In this document: piece by piece, positions 38,273 to 47,562 of the stretch
How the letters are laid out: every line of letters begins with the position of its first letter
How positions within the stretch are numbered: the stretch's first letter is position 1
Assembly (NCBI RefSeq): GCF_000312665.1
Contig: NZ_HF536772.1
Span: 2,163,596 to 2,227,595, forward strand
DNA: 64,000 nucleotides
Reading direction: 5' to 3'
Source of the DNA: Rhizobium mesoamericanum STM3625
GTDB taxonomy: Bacteria; Pseudomonadota; Alphaproteobacteria; Rhizobiales; Rhizobiaceae
The notes under the pieces: generated by a model
What the model was told of the DNA's origin: nothing
The model's input: only the letters and a program-made list of their open reading frames with translations
Database searches by the model: none
Position numbers and translations under genes: made by a program

Positions 38273-41116
38273 TTAGAAAAAACCGCGGCGCTGCCACCAG
38301 CCAGCTTTCTTCGGCTTGCCGTCACCGTCGCTGTCGGCGGCGTCGCTGCGCGTTGACTTGACCGTCGGCTCCGACGAAGAGATGTTCGACTCCCGGTTGG
38401 CGCGGACAGGCTTCGCATCTTCCACGGCCGGCGCGGCTAGGTCTGCGGCCGCCGCCGCCGCCTCGGCTTCAGCTTCTGCGGCTGGTGCTGTTGCCGCCGG
38501 CGCCTCTTCCACCACAGGTTCCTCGACCGGCGATGCCGCGCGGCTACGACGCGCGCGCTTCGGCTTCACGTCCTCCCTGACCGAAGCGCCGGTTTCAACA
38601 GCGGCCATTGCCGGCTGAGCTTCGACGGCTTCTTCGCCGACAGATTCGATGACCTCTACGGCGGTCAATTCTGTCTCGCCATCGTCAGCACCGTCATTTG
38701 CGCCTTCGGCGGCAGAAGCCTCCTGCTCGCTGCCTTCCTCTCGATTGCGGCGACCGCCGCGCTTGCCACGGCGGCGGCGCTTGCGGCGTTGGGTTTCATC
38801 GCCTTCGTCACGCATGTCAACGGACGCGGCAATGCTTTCGTCGCCCTGGTCCTCATCATCACTGTCGGCTTGGTCGCCTTCTGCGGCATCAACGGAACTG
38901 TCGGCAGCGACGGCCTCTCCATGGCCATTCCGGCCGCGACGACGGCGGCGACGCTTGCGCTTGCGGCCCTCACCATCGCCTTCGGCGCGCTGGGTGGGAC
39001 GTTCGGCTGCGGCCGGCTTGGTCTCCAGTTCCGCGTCTTCCTCCTCGTCGACTTCGATCACGATATCGTCGTCTTCGTCATCGGGGATGGCAGCAAAGTT
39101 GAACAGACTTTCGATCTTGACCGGGTTCTCGACCGGTTCGCCGCGGTCGATCGCAAAGTGCTGCGACCCGACCGAGCCGTCCGCGTCGATAATGATCGCG
39201 ACACCAAAACGTGTTTCGTAGTCGACAATCGTCTGGCGCTTGTGGTTGAGCAGGTACAGCGCAATATCGGGCGTCGTGCGAACCGTGATGTTGTGGGTGG
39301 TGTTTTTGAGTAGGTACTCCTCGATGCCGCGCAGGACATGGAGCGCAACGGAGGACTGCGAACGGACGTGGCCGGTGCCGCCGCAATGCGAGCAGACCTG
39401 CGTTGTCGATTCGAGAACGGAAGCGCGGATGCGCTGGCGCGACATTTCCAAAAGACCGAAATGGGAAATGCGACCGACCTGGATGCGGGCGCGGTCGTTC
39501 TTCAGGCATTCCTTCAGCTTCTTCTCGACGGCGCGGTTGTTGCGCTTCTCTTCCATGTCGATGAAGTCGATGACGATCAGTCCGGCAAGGTCGCGCAGGC
39601 GAAGCTGACGAGCGATTTCTTCCGCTGCTTCGAGGTTCGTCTGGAGCGCAGTATCTTCGATAGAGTGCTCGCGCGTCGAGCGGCCGGAATTGACGTCGAT
39701 CGAAACCAGCGCTTCCGTCTGGTTCATGATCAGATAGCCGCCGGACTTCAGCGTTACCTGAGGCTGCAGCATGCGGTCGAGCTGTGCCTCGATGCCAGAA
39801 CGCGAGAAGATCGGGTGGATGTCGCGATAGGGCTGAACCACCTTGGCGTGGCTCGGCATCAGCATCTTCATGAAGTCTTTCGCTTCACGATAGCCTTCCT
39901 CACCGGCTACGATGATCTCGCCGATATCCTTGTTGTAGAGGTCACGGATCGAGCGCTTGATGAGCGAACCTTCCTCGTAGACGAGGCATGGAGCCGTCGA
40001 TTGCAGCGTCAGCGTACGCACGTTCTCCCACAAGCGCATCAGATATTCAAAGTCACGCTTGACCTCGACCTTGGTGCGGTTGGCACCGGCGGTGCGCAGG
40101 ATGACACCCATGCCCTGCGGCACCTCGAGCATGCGCGCGATTTCCTTCAGCCGCTTGCGGTCCTGCGGATTCGTGATCTTGCGAGAGATGCCGCCCCCAC
40201 GCGCGGTATTCGGCATGAGGACGGAGTAACGACCGGCGAGCGAAAGATAGGTCGTCAGGGCAGCGCCCTTGTTGCCGCGCTCTTCCTTTGCCACCTGCAC
40301 CAGCAGGATCTGGCGGCGCTTGATGACTTCCTGGATGCGATACTGCTTGCGCGGCTTGCGCTGGACGCGATCGGGAACTTCCTCCATGGCGTCTTCGGCG
40401 CCGACAGATTCGATCACTTCCTCTTCATGGTCGTGATCGTCGTCATCGTCGTCATCGCTACGGCGGCGGGCGTCGACCTCTTCGGAGATCGAGTCCGTTT
40501 CGACCATGGCTGCCATCTCGCTGCCCGACGAGCCTCCGTCGTCGCTGTCGACCGTAACTTCGCTGGCGGCTTCGTCGCTTGCCGGCGCTTCGGCGACCGG
40601 TGCAGCCTTCTTGCGGCTGCGGCGGGGCTTTGCCTTCTTGGCCGGTGTTTCCTCGGCAGCTTCGGTAACGGCCTCGACCGTCTCGGTTGCCGCGGCAGCG
40701 TCGTTTTCAGCAGCGGCTTCCGCTGCCGGTGCTTCGCCAGTTGCGGCCGCGCCAACGTCAGGCTGTTCCTGGGCGGAGAGATCGATCGGCGCCGTCTCGA
40801 CGTGTTCGACGTCGTCGTCGCGGCGATGCTCTTCGGCCTCGGCGCGCAGCAGTGCCTGACGATCGGCAAGCGGGATCTGGTAGTAGTCGGGGTGAATTTC
40901 GGCGAAGGCCAGGAAACCGTGCCGGTTGCCGCCGTAATCAACGAAGGCGGCTTGCAGCGAGGGTTCAACCCTCGTTACCTTTGCGAGATAGATATTGCCG
41001 CGGATCTGCTTCTTGTGCTGTGACTCGAAGTCGAATTCTTCTATGCGGTTTCCGCGAACGACAACAACGCGCGTCTCTTCCTCGTGAGACGCGTCGATAA
41101 GCATCTTGTCTGCCAT
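38273..41116 (-). CDS. rne: Ribonuclease E
   Basis: RNase E cleaves AU-rich single-stranded RNA and organises the degradosome. 947 residues. The S1 domain (GNIYLAKVTRVEPSLQAAFVDYG) is split by a long acidic, Ala/Glu/Lys-rich insert at about 95-255, as in other alphaproteobacteria. The catalytic DNase-I-like domain has IDVNSGRST and LIVIDFIDM, and the Zn-link cysteines are 575 and 578 in CSHCGGTG. The C-terminal part is disordered and charged, with an Arg-rich block ([15 protein letters not shown]) and a conserved aromatic end (GWWQRRGFF). It is divergent from amiC. Confidence 0.96.
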   Translation of the reverse strand: MADKMLIDASHEEETRVVVVRGNRIEEFDFESQHKKQIRGNIYLAKVTRVEPSLQAAFVDYGGNRHGFLAFAEIHPDYYQIPLADRQALLRAEAEEHRRDDDVEHVETAPIDLSAQEQPDVGAAATGEAPAAEAAAENDAAAATETVEAVTEAAEETPAKKAKPRRSRKKAAPVAEAPASDEAASEVTVDSDDGGSSGSEMAAMVETDSISEEVDARRRSDDDDDDDHDHEEEVIESVGAEDAMEEVPDRVQRKPRKQYRIQEVIKRRQILLVQVAKEERGNKGAALTTYLSLAGRYSVLMPNTARGGGISRKITNPQDRKRLKEIARMLEVPQGMGVILRTAGANRTKVEVKRDFEYLMRLWENVRTLTLQSTAPCLVYEEGSLIKRSIRDLYNKDIGEIIVAGEEGYREAKDFMKMLMPSHAKVVQPYRDIHPIFSRSGIEAQLDRMLQPQVTLKSGGYLIMNQTEALVSIDVNSGRSTREHSIEDTALQTNLEAAEEIARQLRLRDLAGLIVIDFIDMEEKRNNRAVEKKLKECLKNDRARIQVGRISHFGLLEMSRQRIRASVLESTTQVCSHCGGTGHVRSQSSVALHVLRGIEEYLLKNTTHNITVRTTPDIALYLLNHKRQTIVDYETRFGVAIIIDADGSVGSQHFAIDRGEPVENPVKIESLFNFAAIPDDEDDDIVIEVDEEEDAELETKPAAAERPTQRAEGDGEGRKRKRRRRRRGRNGHGEAVAADSSVDAAEGDQADSDDEDQGDESIAASVDMRDEGDETQRRKRRRRGKRGGRRNREEGSEQEASAAEGANDGADDGETELTAVEVIESVGEEAVEAQPAMAAVETGASVREDVKPKRARRSRAASPVEEPVVEEAPAATAPAAEAEAEAAAAAADLAAPAVEDAKPVRANRESNISSSEPTVKSTRSDAADSDGDGKPKKAGWWQRRGFF

Positions 41117-41751
41117 GTAAGCTGTGCTCCTCGGCGCGGCCGAACGTCGGCATCCCCTTGCGTCGATGAGACAGAAGAGGTGCGGCTCGCCATTGCAGCG
41201 CCGGATAATGAAAGTCGCGATTGGTGCGGTGTGGAAGGCAGCAGCCAGACAGCAGCGGGGGAGATGTTCTCCCGGGGCCTGTAGACTTCAGATAAAACCT
41301 GCTGCGACACCATCAAAGACCAAGCGAGATCGACAAAACTAAGACCTTGTTCAGGTCCGATGAGTTTGCTCTCTCTGTAAAGAGCGGTTGGTGGCTATCC
41401 ACCGATGAAGTTCCCGCATACGCCGGAAAATTCAGGATCCAATTTCGAGTGGAAACACATATGACGGCGGACGATTGCCGGTTGTGGCGCCAGTTCCTTA
41501 ATGGTTTGGCTGCCGTGCAGGCGACTCTATCCCGTCAGCACTTCTACCCTAAAAATCCTTGTATGTTTTCTCTGTCACAATAGCAAGGGAAAAGCCAAAT
41601 GTGCCATAATATTGATGGATTTCAAAAGGCATACAAAGGTTGGGGATTAACGGCGCCGACTCGGGCTCCGGGCTGCGAAAGGTGCCGCGACGGCGATTTC
41701 GCGCTCAGCGGGAGAACTTGATCGGAATGTTATTTAAGGTGTGGCGGTCAA
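41117..41751. other. Divergent rne / amiC control region
   Basis: 635 bp without a supported gene. Next to rne lies a GC-rich segment with an inverted repeat at about 41257-41275 (GGGAGA / TCTCCC), which may be part of a structured rne 5' UTR. In E. coli rne is autoregulated through its leader; here that is inference. The frame at 41347-41583 is not protein-like. I see no sharp promoter. Confidence 0.4.
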
Positions 41752-43014
41752 TTGTTTAAGAGGGTACGGCCCGCGACGGTGATATCCGGATGGCGGAGGA
41801 GAAAAATTTCGGGTGTATTCATCGCTGCCGCGGCGACGGTATTTGCATATCTTCCGGACGTAAGAGCAGATGACGCGGCCAAGCTCGATCCGCTGCTCGC
41901 TTATGGTGCCCGCATCATCGGCGACGACGCCCGCACCCGGATTGTTATCGATTTCGATCGCGCCCCGGACTTTTCTGTCCATTACATCGCCAATCCCGAA
42001 CGTGTCGTGATCGATCTTCCGGCAACGGCCTTCGGGTTCCCAGCCGGCGACCTCGAGGCGAGGGGTCTCTTCAAGGACATCCGTTATGGCAAGATGGATG
42101 AGGACAGCGCCCGCATTGTGCTGACGGCCAAAAAGCCTGTGAAGCTGGAAGTCGCCAAGGTTCAGGAAGATGAGAACGGCAAGGGGCATCGCCTCGTGCT
42201 CGATGCTGCGATGACGGACAAGGACAAGTTTGCCGAACTGGTCAAGGCCCAATCATGGAGCGATCCTTCCTCCCAGCAGACCACGAGCGCCATTCCAACG
42301 CCCGAGAAACCGGCCAACGGCGATTTCGTTATCGCTGTCGATGCCGGTCACGGAGGGATCGATACCGGCGCGATCGGCATCGATACCAAGACGCAAGAGA
42401 AGGACGTGACGCTGGCTTTTGCCAAGGCGCTGGTCGGTCGCCTTAATAGCGAGGACGGCATCAAGGCGTTTCTGACCAGAAGTGACGACTCTTTCCTGTC
42501 GCTGTCTGAACGTGTGGAGATTGCCCGCCAGAATCATGCGGGCCTCTTCATTTCGATGCATGCCGACACCCTGAAACAGAAGGATATTCGCGGCGCGACG
42601 GTCTACACGATCTCCGACAAGGCCTCCGACAAACTTGCCGCCGATCTTGCCGATCGCGAAAATCTCTCCGATCAGATTGCCGGCAAGGAGACCGTGGCCG
42701 AGCCCCCTGAGGTCGCTGATATTCTCCTCGACCTGACGCGCCGCGAAACGCAGGCTTTCTCGATATCTCTGGCGGAGAGCGTCCTTGCGTCCTTCAGGGA
42801 TCAGGTGGGGACGATCAACAATCCGCACCGCCATGCCGGCTTCCGCGTTCTGCAGGCGCCGGACGTGCCGTCCATCCTGTTGGAACTAGGCTTCCTTTCG
42901 AACAAGGATGACGAGAAACTCCTGCTCGATGAGGCATGGCGGGGAAGGATGGCGGACCTGCTGACGGAAGCGGTAAAGCACTATCGCACGGCGATGGTTG
43001 CAAATGGTGGCTGA
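41752..43014 (+). CDS. amiC: N-acetylmuramoyl-L-alanine amidase with AMIN domain
   Basis: 420 residues. A signal-like N-terminus is followed by an AMIN domain (residues about 55-145, RIVIDFDRAPDFSVHYIANPERVVIDLP) that targets septal peptidoglycan. The Amidase_3 catalytic domain comes next, with zinc ligands in IAVDAGHGGIDTGA, the late Glu of ILLELGFLSNKDDE, and FISMHADTL. It splits daughter-cell walls during division. There is no ATG near the N-terminus; TTG 41752 with TAAGG upstream is the best start, GTG 41779 the alternative. Next comes mrcA. Confidence 0.93.
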   Translation: MFKRVRPATVISGWRRRKISGVFIAAAATVFAYLPDVRADDAAKLDPLLAYGARIIGDDARTRIVIDFDRAPDFSVHYIANPERVVIDLPATAFGFPAGDLEARGLFKDIRYGKMDEDSARIVLTAKKPVKLEVAKVQEDENGKGHRLVLDAAMTDKDKFAELVKAQSWSDPSSQQTTSAIPTPEKPANGDFVIAVDAGHGGIDTGAIGIDTKTQEKDVTLAFAKALVGRLNSEDGIKAFLTRSDDSFLSLSERVEIARQNHAGLFISMHADTLKQKDIRGATVYTISDKASDKLAADLADRENLSDQIAGKETVAEPPEVADILLDLTRRETQAFSISLAESVLASFRDQVGTINNPHRHAGFRVLQAPDVPSILLELGFLSNKDDEKLLLDEAWRGRMADLLTEAVKHYRTAMVANGG

Positions 43015-43257
43015 TTGCAGCCGTGGCGTAGATGTGACACTAGCTTGGGTAACGCGATTGCAATCTGGGAATAGCGCTGCAAGGCCCTATTTTACTCACA
43101 TTCACGCCGTTACTCAGCCTTATGTTTCCAAAGGTGAAACGGAATCGGCTTGTGGCGAAAACGCTCATGGAGTAAGTCGCCCAACGTGCAAGATGCCCCG
43201 ATCCATGCGATTGTTATGCTCGCGCCGATCGATGATTGAGATACCGGTAGCTTAAAT

Positions 43258-45705
43258 ATGATTAGACTTCTTGGATATTTCTTCGGAGTGGCTTGCGTCC
43301 TATTCCTGGGCGTGGCGGCTGTTGTTGCCATCTACTTGGCGACTGTCACGAAGGATCTTCCTGATTACGCAGTGCTGAGTAGTTATGAGCCGCCGGTGAC
43401 GACCCGCGTCCATGCAGGCAACGGCGCGCTGATGGCGGAGTATGCCAAGGAGCGCAGACTTTTCCTGCCGATCCAGGCTGTTCCCGATCGCGTCAAGGCT
43501 GCATTCCTGTCTGCTGAAGACAAGAATTTCTACCAGCATCCCGGTATCGACGTTACCGGTTTTGCGCGTGCCGTGGTCGCTTATCTGACGGGTGGCCCGA
43601 CACAGGGCGGTTCGACAATTACGCAGCAGGTTGCCAAGAACTTCCTGCTTTCCAGCGAGCAGACGATGGAGCGAAAGGCGAAGGAAGCGATCCTCTCCTT
43701 CCGCATCGAGCAGGCCTACAGCAAGGACAAGATCCTTGAATTGTATCTGAATGAGATCTTCTTCGGCCTGAATTCCTACGGCATCGCGAGCGCCTCGCTG
43801 ACCTATTTCAATAAATCGGTGAACGAGCTGACGATCGCCGATGCGGCCTACCTTGCCTCCCTGCCGAAGGGCCCAGCCAATTATCATCCCTTCCGCCATC
43901 CCGAAGCAGCGGTCACCCGCCGCAACTGGGTTATCGATCGCATGGTCGAGAATGGCTATGTCAGCCAGTCCGATGGCGCTGAGGCCAAGAAGCAGCCACT
44001 CGGTGTCACCGGTCGTAGCAGCGGGCCTTCGCTCTTTGCATCCGGCTATTTCGCCGAGGCGGTCCGGCGCCAGCTGATTGACCAGTACGGTGAAAAGATG
44101 CTGTACGAGGGCGGCTTGTCTGTTCGCACCTCCTTTGATCCGGCGTTGCAGGTCTTTGCGCGCAAGGCCCTTCAGGATGGCCTCACGAACTATGACGAGC
44201 GCCGTGGCTTCCACGGTCCGATCAAGCAGATCGACACGACAGCCGATTGGGGCAAGGCGCTGGCCGATGTTCCAGCGCTGACGGACGTGCCCGAGTGGCG
44301 GCTGGCTGTTGTACTGGCGGTATCCGACGACAGCGTCGACATCGGACTGCAGCCGCCGAAGGATGGCGCAGGCAAGATTCCCGCAGAGCGCGAGCGCGGC
44401 GTTATAGAAGCGAAGAACATGCAATGGGCGTATCGCTCTGACGCCGGCCGGAAGACGGCGAAGTCGCCCGCGGGTGTCCTCTCGGCCGGCGACGTCGTCT
44501 ATGTCGAGCGGCTTGGTGAAGAGGGGGCAAATTCCTACCGGCTTCGTCAGCCGCCGAAGGTCGAGGGCGGTCTGGTGGCGATGGATCCGAAGACGGGTCG
44601 CGTGCTTGCCATGGTCGGCGGCTTCTCCTATGCACAGTCGGAATTCAACCGTGCCACTCAGGCTATGCGCCAGCCGGGGTCGTCCTTCAAGCCGTTCGTC
44701 TACGCGGCGGCAATGGACAATGGCTACACGCCGGCTTCGGTTGTCAGCGATGATCCGCTCACGATTCAGACCGGTAATGGTCAGGTGTGGGCACCTGATA
44801 ACTACGAAGGCGAGGGCGGGGGGGCCAACACGCTGCGTTTCGCCATCGAGCACTCGCGCAATCGCATGACGGTCCGCCTTGCCAACGACCTCGGCATGAA
44901 TACCGTTGCTGAATATGCCGAACGCTTTGGCATCTACGATCATATGATGCCGGTTCTCGCGATGTCGTTGGGTTCCGGCGAGACGACGGTCATGCGCATG
45001 GTGTCGGCCTATTCGGTCATCGCCAACGGCGGCAAGCAGATCAAGCCGACGCTGATCGACCGAATCCAGGACCGCTACGGCAAGACGATCTTCAAGCACG
45101 AGGAGCGCGTCTGCGAGGGCTGCAATGCCAGCGAGTGGCAAAACCAAGACGAGCCGAACGTTGTCGATAATCGCGAAACCGTTCTCGATCCGATGACGTC
45201 CTATCAGATCACGTCGATGCTGCAGGGCGTCATTCAGCGCGGCACGGCGGCCGGCAAGATCGATCTCGGTGGGCGGGACGTCGCGGGCAAGACCGGTACG
45301 ACCAACGACGAAAAGGATGCATGGTTCGTCGGTTTCACGCCGGACCTTGTCGCCGGCCTCTACATCGGCTTCGATTCGCCGTCGACGCTTGGCCGCGGCG
45401 GTACGGGCGGCTCGTTGTCAGCGCCGATTTTCAATGAATTCATGCAGGTCGCGGTAAAGGATATGCCTGAATCGAAATTTGTCATTCCGGCTGGCATGAA
45501 CCTCATTCCTATCGACCGAAAGACCGGTATGGCTGCCGTTCAGGGCGACCCGAATACCATCATAGAAGCCTTCAAGCCTGGGACTGGCCCTGCCGATAGC
45601 TTCTCGGTCATCGGCATGGACAATGCGATGGCGCCAGAGGAAATTCTTCGAACCTCTCCGCAGGCGAACCAAGCAGTTCAGTCTGGCGCCGGCGGACTGT
45701 ACTAA
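43258..45705 (+). CDS. mrcA: Penicillin-binding protein 1A
   Basis: 815-residue bifunctional class A PBP. After one membrane helix (residues 2-28), the GT51 glycosyltransferase domain shows EDKNFYQHPGID, GGSTITQQVAKNF and KDKILELYLNEIFFG. An OB-like region (about 320-420) follows. The transpeptidase domain has the serine in QPGSSFKPFVY, the EHSRN (SxN) motif and KTGTTNDEKDAWFVGF. It polymerises and cross-links peptidoglycan with the septal amidase encoded upstream. Confidence 0.96.
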   Translation: MIRLLGYFFGVACVLFLGVAAVVAIYLATVTKDLPDYAVLSSYEPPVTTRVHAGNGALMAEYAKERRLFLPIQAVPDRVKAAFLSAEDKNFYQHPGIDVTGFARAVVAYLTGGPTQGGSTITQQVAKNFLLSSEQTMERKAKEAILSFRIEQAYSKDKILELYLNEIFFGLNSYGIASASLTYFNKSVNELTIADAAYLASLPKGPANYHPFRHPEAAVTRRNWVIDRMVENGYVSQSDGAEAKKQPLGVTGRSSGPSLFASGYFAEAVRRQLIDQYGEKMLYEGGLSVRTSFDPALQVFARKALQDGLTNYDERRGFHGPIKQIDTTADWGKALADVPALTDVPEWRLAVVLAVSDDSVDIGLQPPKDGAGKIPAERERGVIEAKNMQWAYRSDAGRKTAKSPAGVLSAGDVVYVERLGEEGANSYRLRQPPKVEGGLVAMDPKTGRVLAMVGGFSYAQSEFNRATQAMRQPGSSFKPFVYAAAMDNGYTPASVVSDDPLTIQTGNGQVWAPDNYEGEGGGANTLRFAIEHSRNRMTVRLANDLGMNTVAEYAERFGIYDHMMPVLAMSLGSGETTVMRMVSAYSVIANGGKQIKPTLIDRIQDRYGKTIFKHEERVCEGCNASEWQNQDEPNVVDNRETVLDPMTSYQITSMLQGVIQRGTAAGKIDLGGRDVAGKTGTTNDEKDAWFVGFTPDLVAGLYIGFDSPSTLGRGGTGGSLSAPIFNEFMQVAVKDMPESKFVIPAGMNLIPIDRKTGMAAVQGDPNTIIEAFKPGTGPADSFSVIGMDNAMAPEEILRTSPQANQAVQSGAGGLY

Positions 45706-45722
45706 ATCTTCCCCAAAACTGC

Positions 45723-45760
45723 TGTGGCGGCTGCGGCTCTTTACATCCGCAGCCGCCACA
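45723..45760. repeat. Perfect 14 bp inverted repeat between mrcA and prfB
   Basis: Arms at 45723-45736 and 45747-45760 are perfectly complementary with a 10 nt loop. The stem is very GC-rich. No U-tract follows on the plus strand; a TTTT follows shortly after on the minus strand. It may stop or stabilise mrcA mRNA. Confidence 0.7.
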
Positions 45761-45805
45761 ATTATCTGACGGGCAACCTTCGTAACAACGCAAAGAAGCA
45801 GGAAA

Positions 45806-46937
45806 ATGCGAGCGGAAATCCAGAACGTGGTCGATGAAACCAAGCAGGCTATCACCCTGCTGAGGAGGCATCTTTGACTGGGACCAGGCGGTAAGACGAC
45901 TGGACTGGTTGAACAACAAGGCAGAGGATCCGACCCTCTGGAACGATGCGCAGGAAGCACAGAAGCTGATGCGCGAACGCCAACAGCTGGATGACGGCAT
46001 CAATGGCGTAAAGCAGCTCGAACAGGAGCTGACCGACAATATCGAGCTCATCGAGATGGGCGAGGAAGAAGGTGACGAAAGCGTCGTCAAAGACGCTGAG
46101 GACGCGCTCAAGGGATTGAAGGCCGAGGCTGCCCGCCGTCAGGTCGAAGCGATGCTTTCGGGCGAAGCCGACAGTAACGACACCTATCTTGAGGTCCACT
46201 CCGGCGCCGGCGGCACGGAAAGCCAGGACTGGGCAAACATGCTTCTGCGCATGTATACCCGCTGGGCGGAACGTCAGCGCTTCAAGGTGGAGCTTCTCGA
46301 AGTCCACGATGGCGAAGAAGCCGGCATCAAGTCCGCGACGCTGCTGATTAAGGGCCACAATGCTTACGGTTGGCTGAAGACGGAATCGGGCGTTCACCGC
46401 CTTGTTCGTATTTCGCCCTACGACAGCAACGCACGCCGACATACGTCCTTCTCGTCGATCTGGGTTTATCCCGTTGTTGACGACTCGATCAATATCGAGA
46501 TCAACGAAAGCGATTGCCGTATCGACACCTACCGTTCGTCGGGCGCCGGTGGCCAGCACGTCAACACGACCGACTCGGCGGTGCGCATCACACACATACC
46601 GACCGGCATCGTTGTTGCCTGCCAGCAGGAGCGCTCGCAGCACAAGAACCGTGCCAAGGCCTGGGACATGCTGCGTGCGCGCATGTATGAAGCGGAACTG
46701 AAGAAGCGCGAAGAGGCGGCAAACGCCGAAGCGGCGTCCAAGACCGACATCGGCTGGGGGCACCAGATCCGCTCTTACGTTCTGCAGCCCTATCAGCTGG
46801 TCAAGGACCTGCGCACCGGTGTGGCAAGCACGGCGCCGGGCGATGTTCTGGACGGGGAACTCAATGAGTTCATGGAGGCAGCTCTTGCTCACCGCATTAG
46901 CGGCAAGCCGGACGCGGTCGTCGACGACGTCGACTGA
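45806..46937 (+). CDS. prfB: Peptide chain release factor 2 (programmed +1 frameshift)
   Basis: RF2 releases peptides at UGA and UAA. A short first frame begins at ATG 45806 and reaches an in-frame TGA at 45875-45877 after CTT. Skipping one T (45875) joins it to the main frame, giving about 376 residues. The AGGAGG spacer and CTTTGAC match the autoregulatory frameshift site known from E. coli. Domain 3 has [17 protein letters not shown] (GGQ motif). The stop-codon recognition tripeptide reads SPY in [16 protein letters not shown], where E. coli has SPF. Confidence 0.95.
45863..45878 (+). promoter_or_regulatory. Programmed +1 frameshift site of prfB
   Basis: AGGAGG at 45863-45868 acts as an internal Shine-Dalgarno, 3 nt before CTT-TGA-C (45872-45878). 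Low RF2 levels slow termination at TGA and let the ribosome slip by one base, so RF2 controls its own synthesis. The layout is the same as in the well-studied E. coli site. Confidence 0.92.
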
Positions 46938-46961
46938 TCACTCCCAAGCGTGAGTTTGAAG

Positions 46962-46985
46962 AAGGCCCTCGAAAGGGCCTTTTTT
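46962..46985. terminator. Intrinsic terminator of prfB
   Basis: An AAGGCCC / GGGCCTT stem with a 6 nt loop ends in six T residues, 25 bp after the stop. A weaker TTCTTC tract on the other strand could also serve the convergent gene. Confidence 0.88.
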
Positions 46986-47043
46986 AATTCAATCGCAAAG
47001 CCGGTCGATTAGAGATTCTCAAGAGAAGAACAGCAGCAACGCG

Positions 47044-47559
47044 TTAGTTGCTTGCCTTGCCGACGGAAACCTCACCGAATTCATCGATGACAACCGTCCA
47101 GGTTTCCGATTCGCTATCCGGGTCGGTCTTTAGATAGACCATTACGAAAAGGCCAGGTTCCTTGAGCATGCCGGAGGAATTTTCTGGCCGGATGTCGGTG
47201 ACATATGGCTTCAAGTCGTTGAGTTCCTGCAATTCCACGGATGAGGCGATGGAAGGCCCACCGTCGCCTTGCTCGATCTGTTGTAGATAGATCTTGGCCG
47301 TGCGGTCGGATTGCCGGACCGCAAACAATTTGTAATAGCCATGGCGCGGCTTCGCCGACGCCACAGCTGATGGCGTGGGCTGCGACGTGGATGGCGCCCG
47401 TTGAACCGCGATCGCGGTGCCGTCATCTTCCCAATAACCCGTGCTGGTCGCGAATATGATCGAAGCCGGCAGGATCGGGTCATCGGCGGCCGCGGTTTGA
47501 GCGTAAAGGACCGCTGCCGTAAGCAGCAATGCACAAACCGCCGTTCGTCGCAGGCTCAT
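47044..47559 (-). CDS. Hypothetical exported protein next to nadK
   Basis: 171 residues. The signal peptide is clear (AVCALLLTAAVLYAQTAAA/DD). The mature domain has HGYYKLFAVRQSDRTAKIYLQQIE and a C-terminal ETWTVVIDEFGEVSVG, with no cysteines. I do not recognise the family. It lies 3 bp behind nadK and is probably co-transcribed. Confidence 0.75.
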   Translation of the reverse strand: MSLRRTAVCALLLTAAVLYAQTAAADDPILPASIIFATSTGYWEDDGTAIAVQRAPSTSQPTPSAVASAKPRHGYYKLFAVRQSDRTAKIYLQQIEQGDGGPSIASSVELQELNDLKPYVTDIRPENSSGMLKEPGLFVMVYLKTDPDSESETWTVVIDEFGEVSVGKASN

Positions 47560-47562
47560 CTC

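Noticed and set aside
39338..41023. 561-residue open frame antisense to rne
   Set aside because: Low-complexity shadow of the Glu/Ala/Arg-rich RNase E sequence.
43300..45147. 615-residue open frame antisense to mrcA
   Set aside because: No domain or signal; mrcA shows all catalytic motifs on the other strand.
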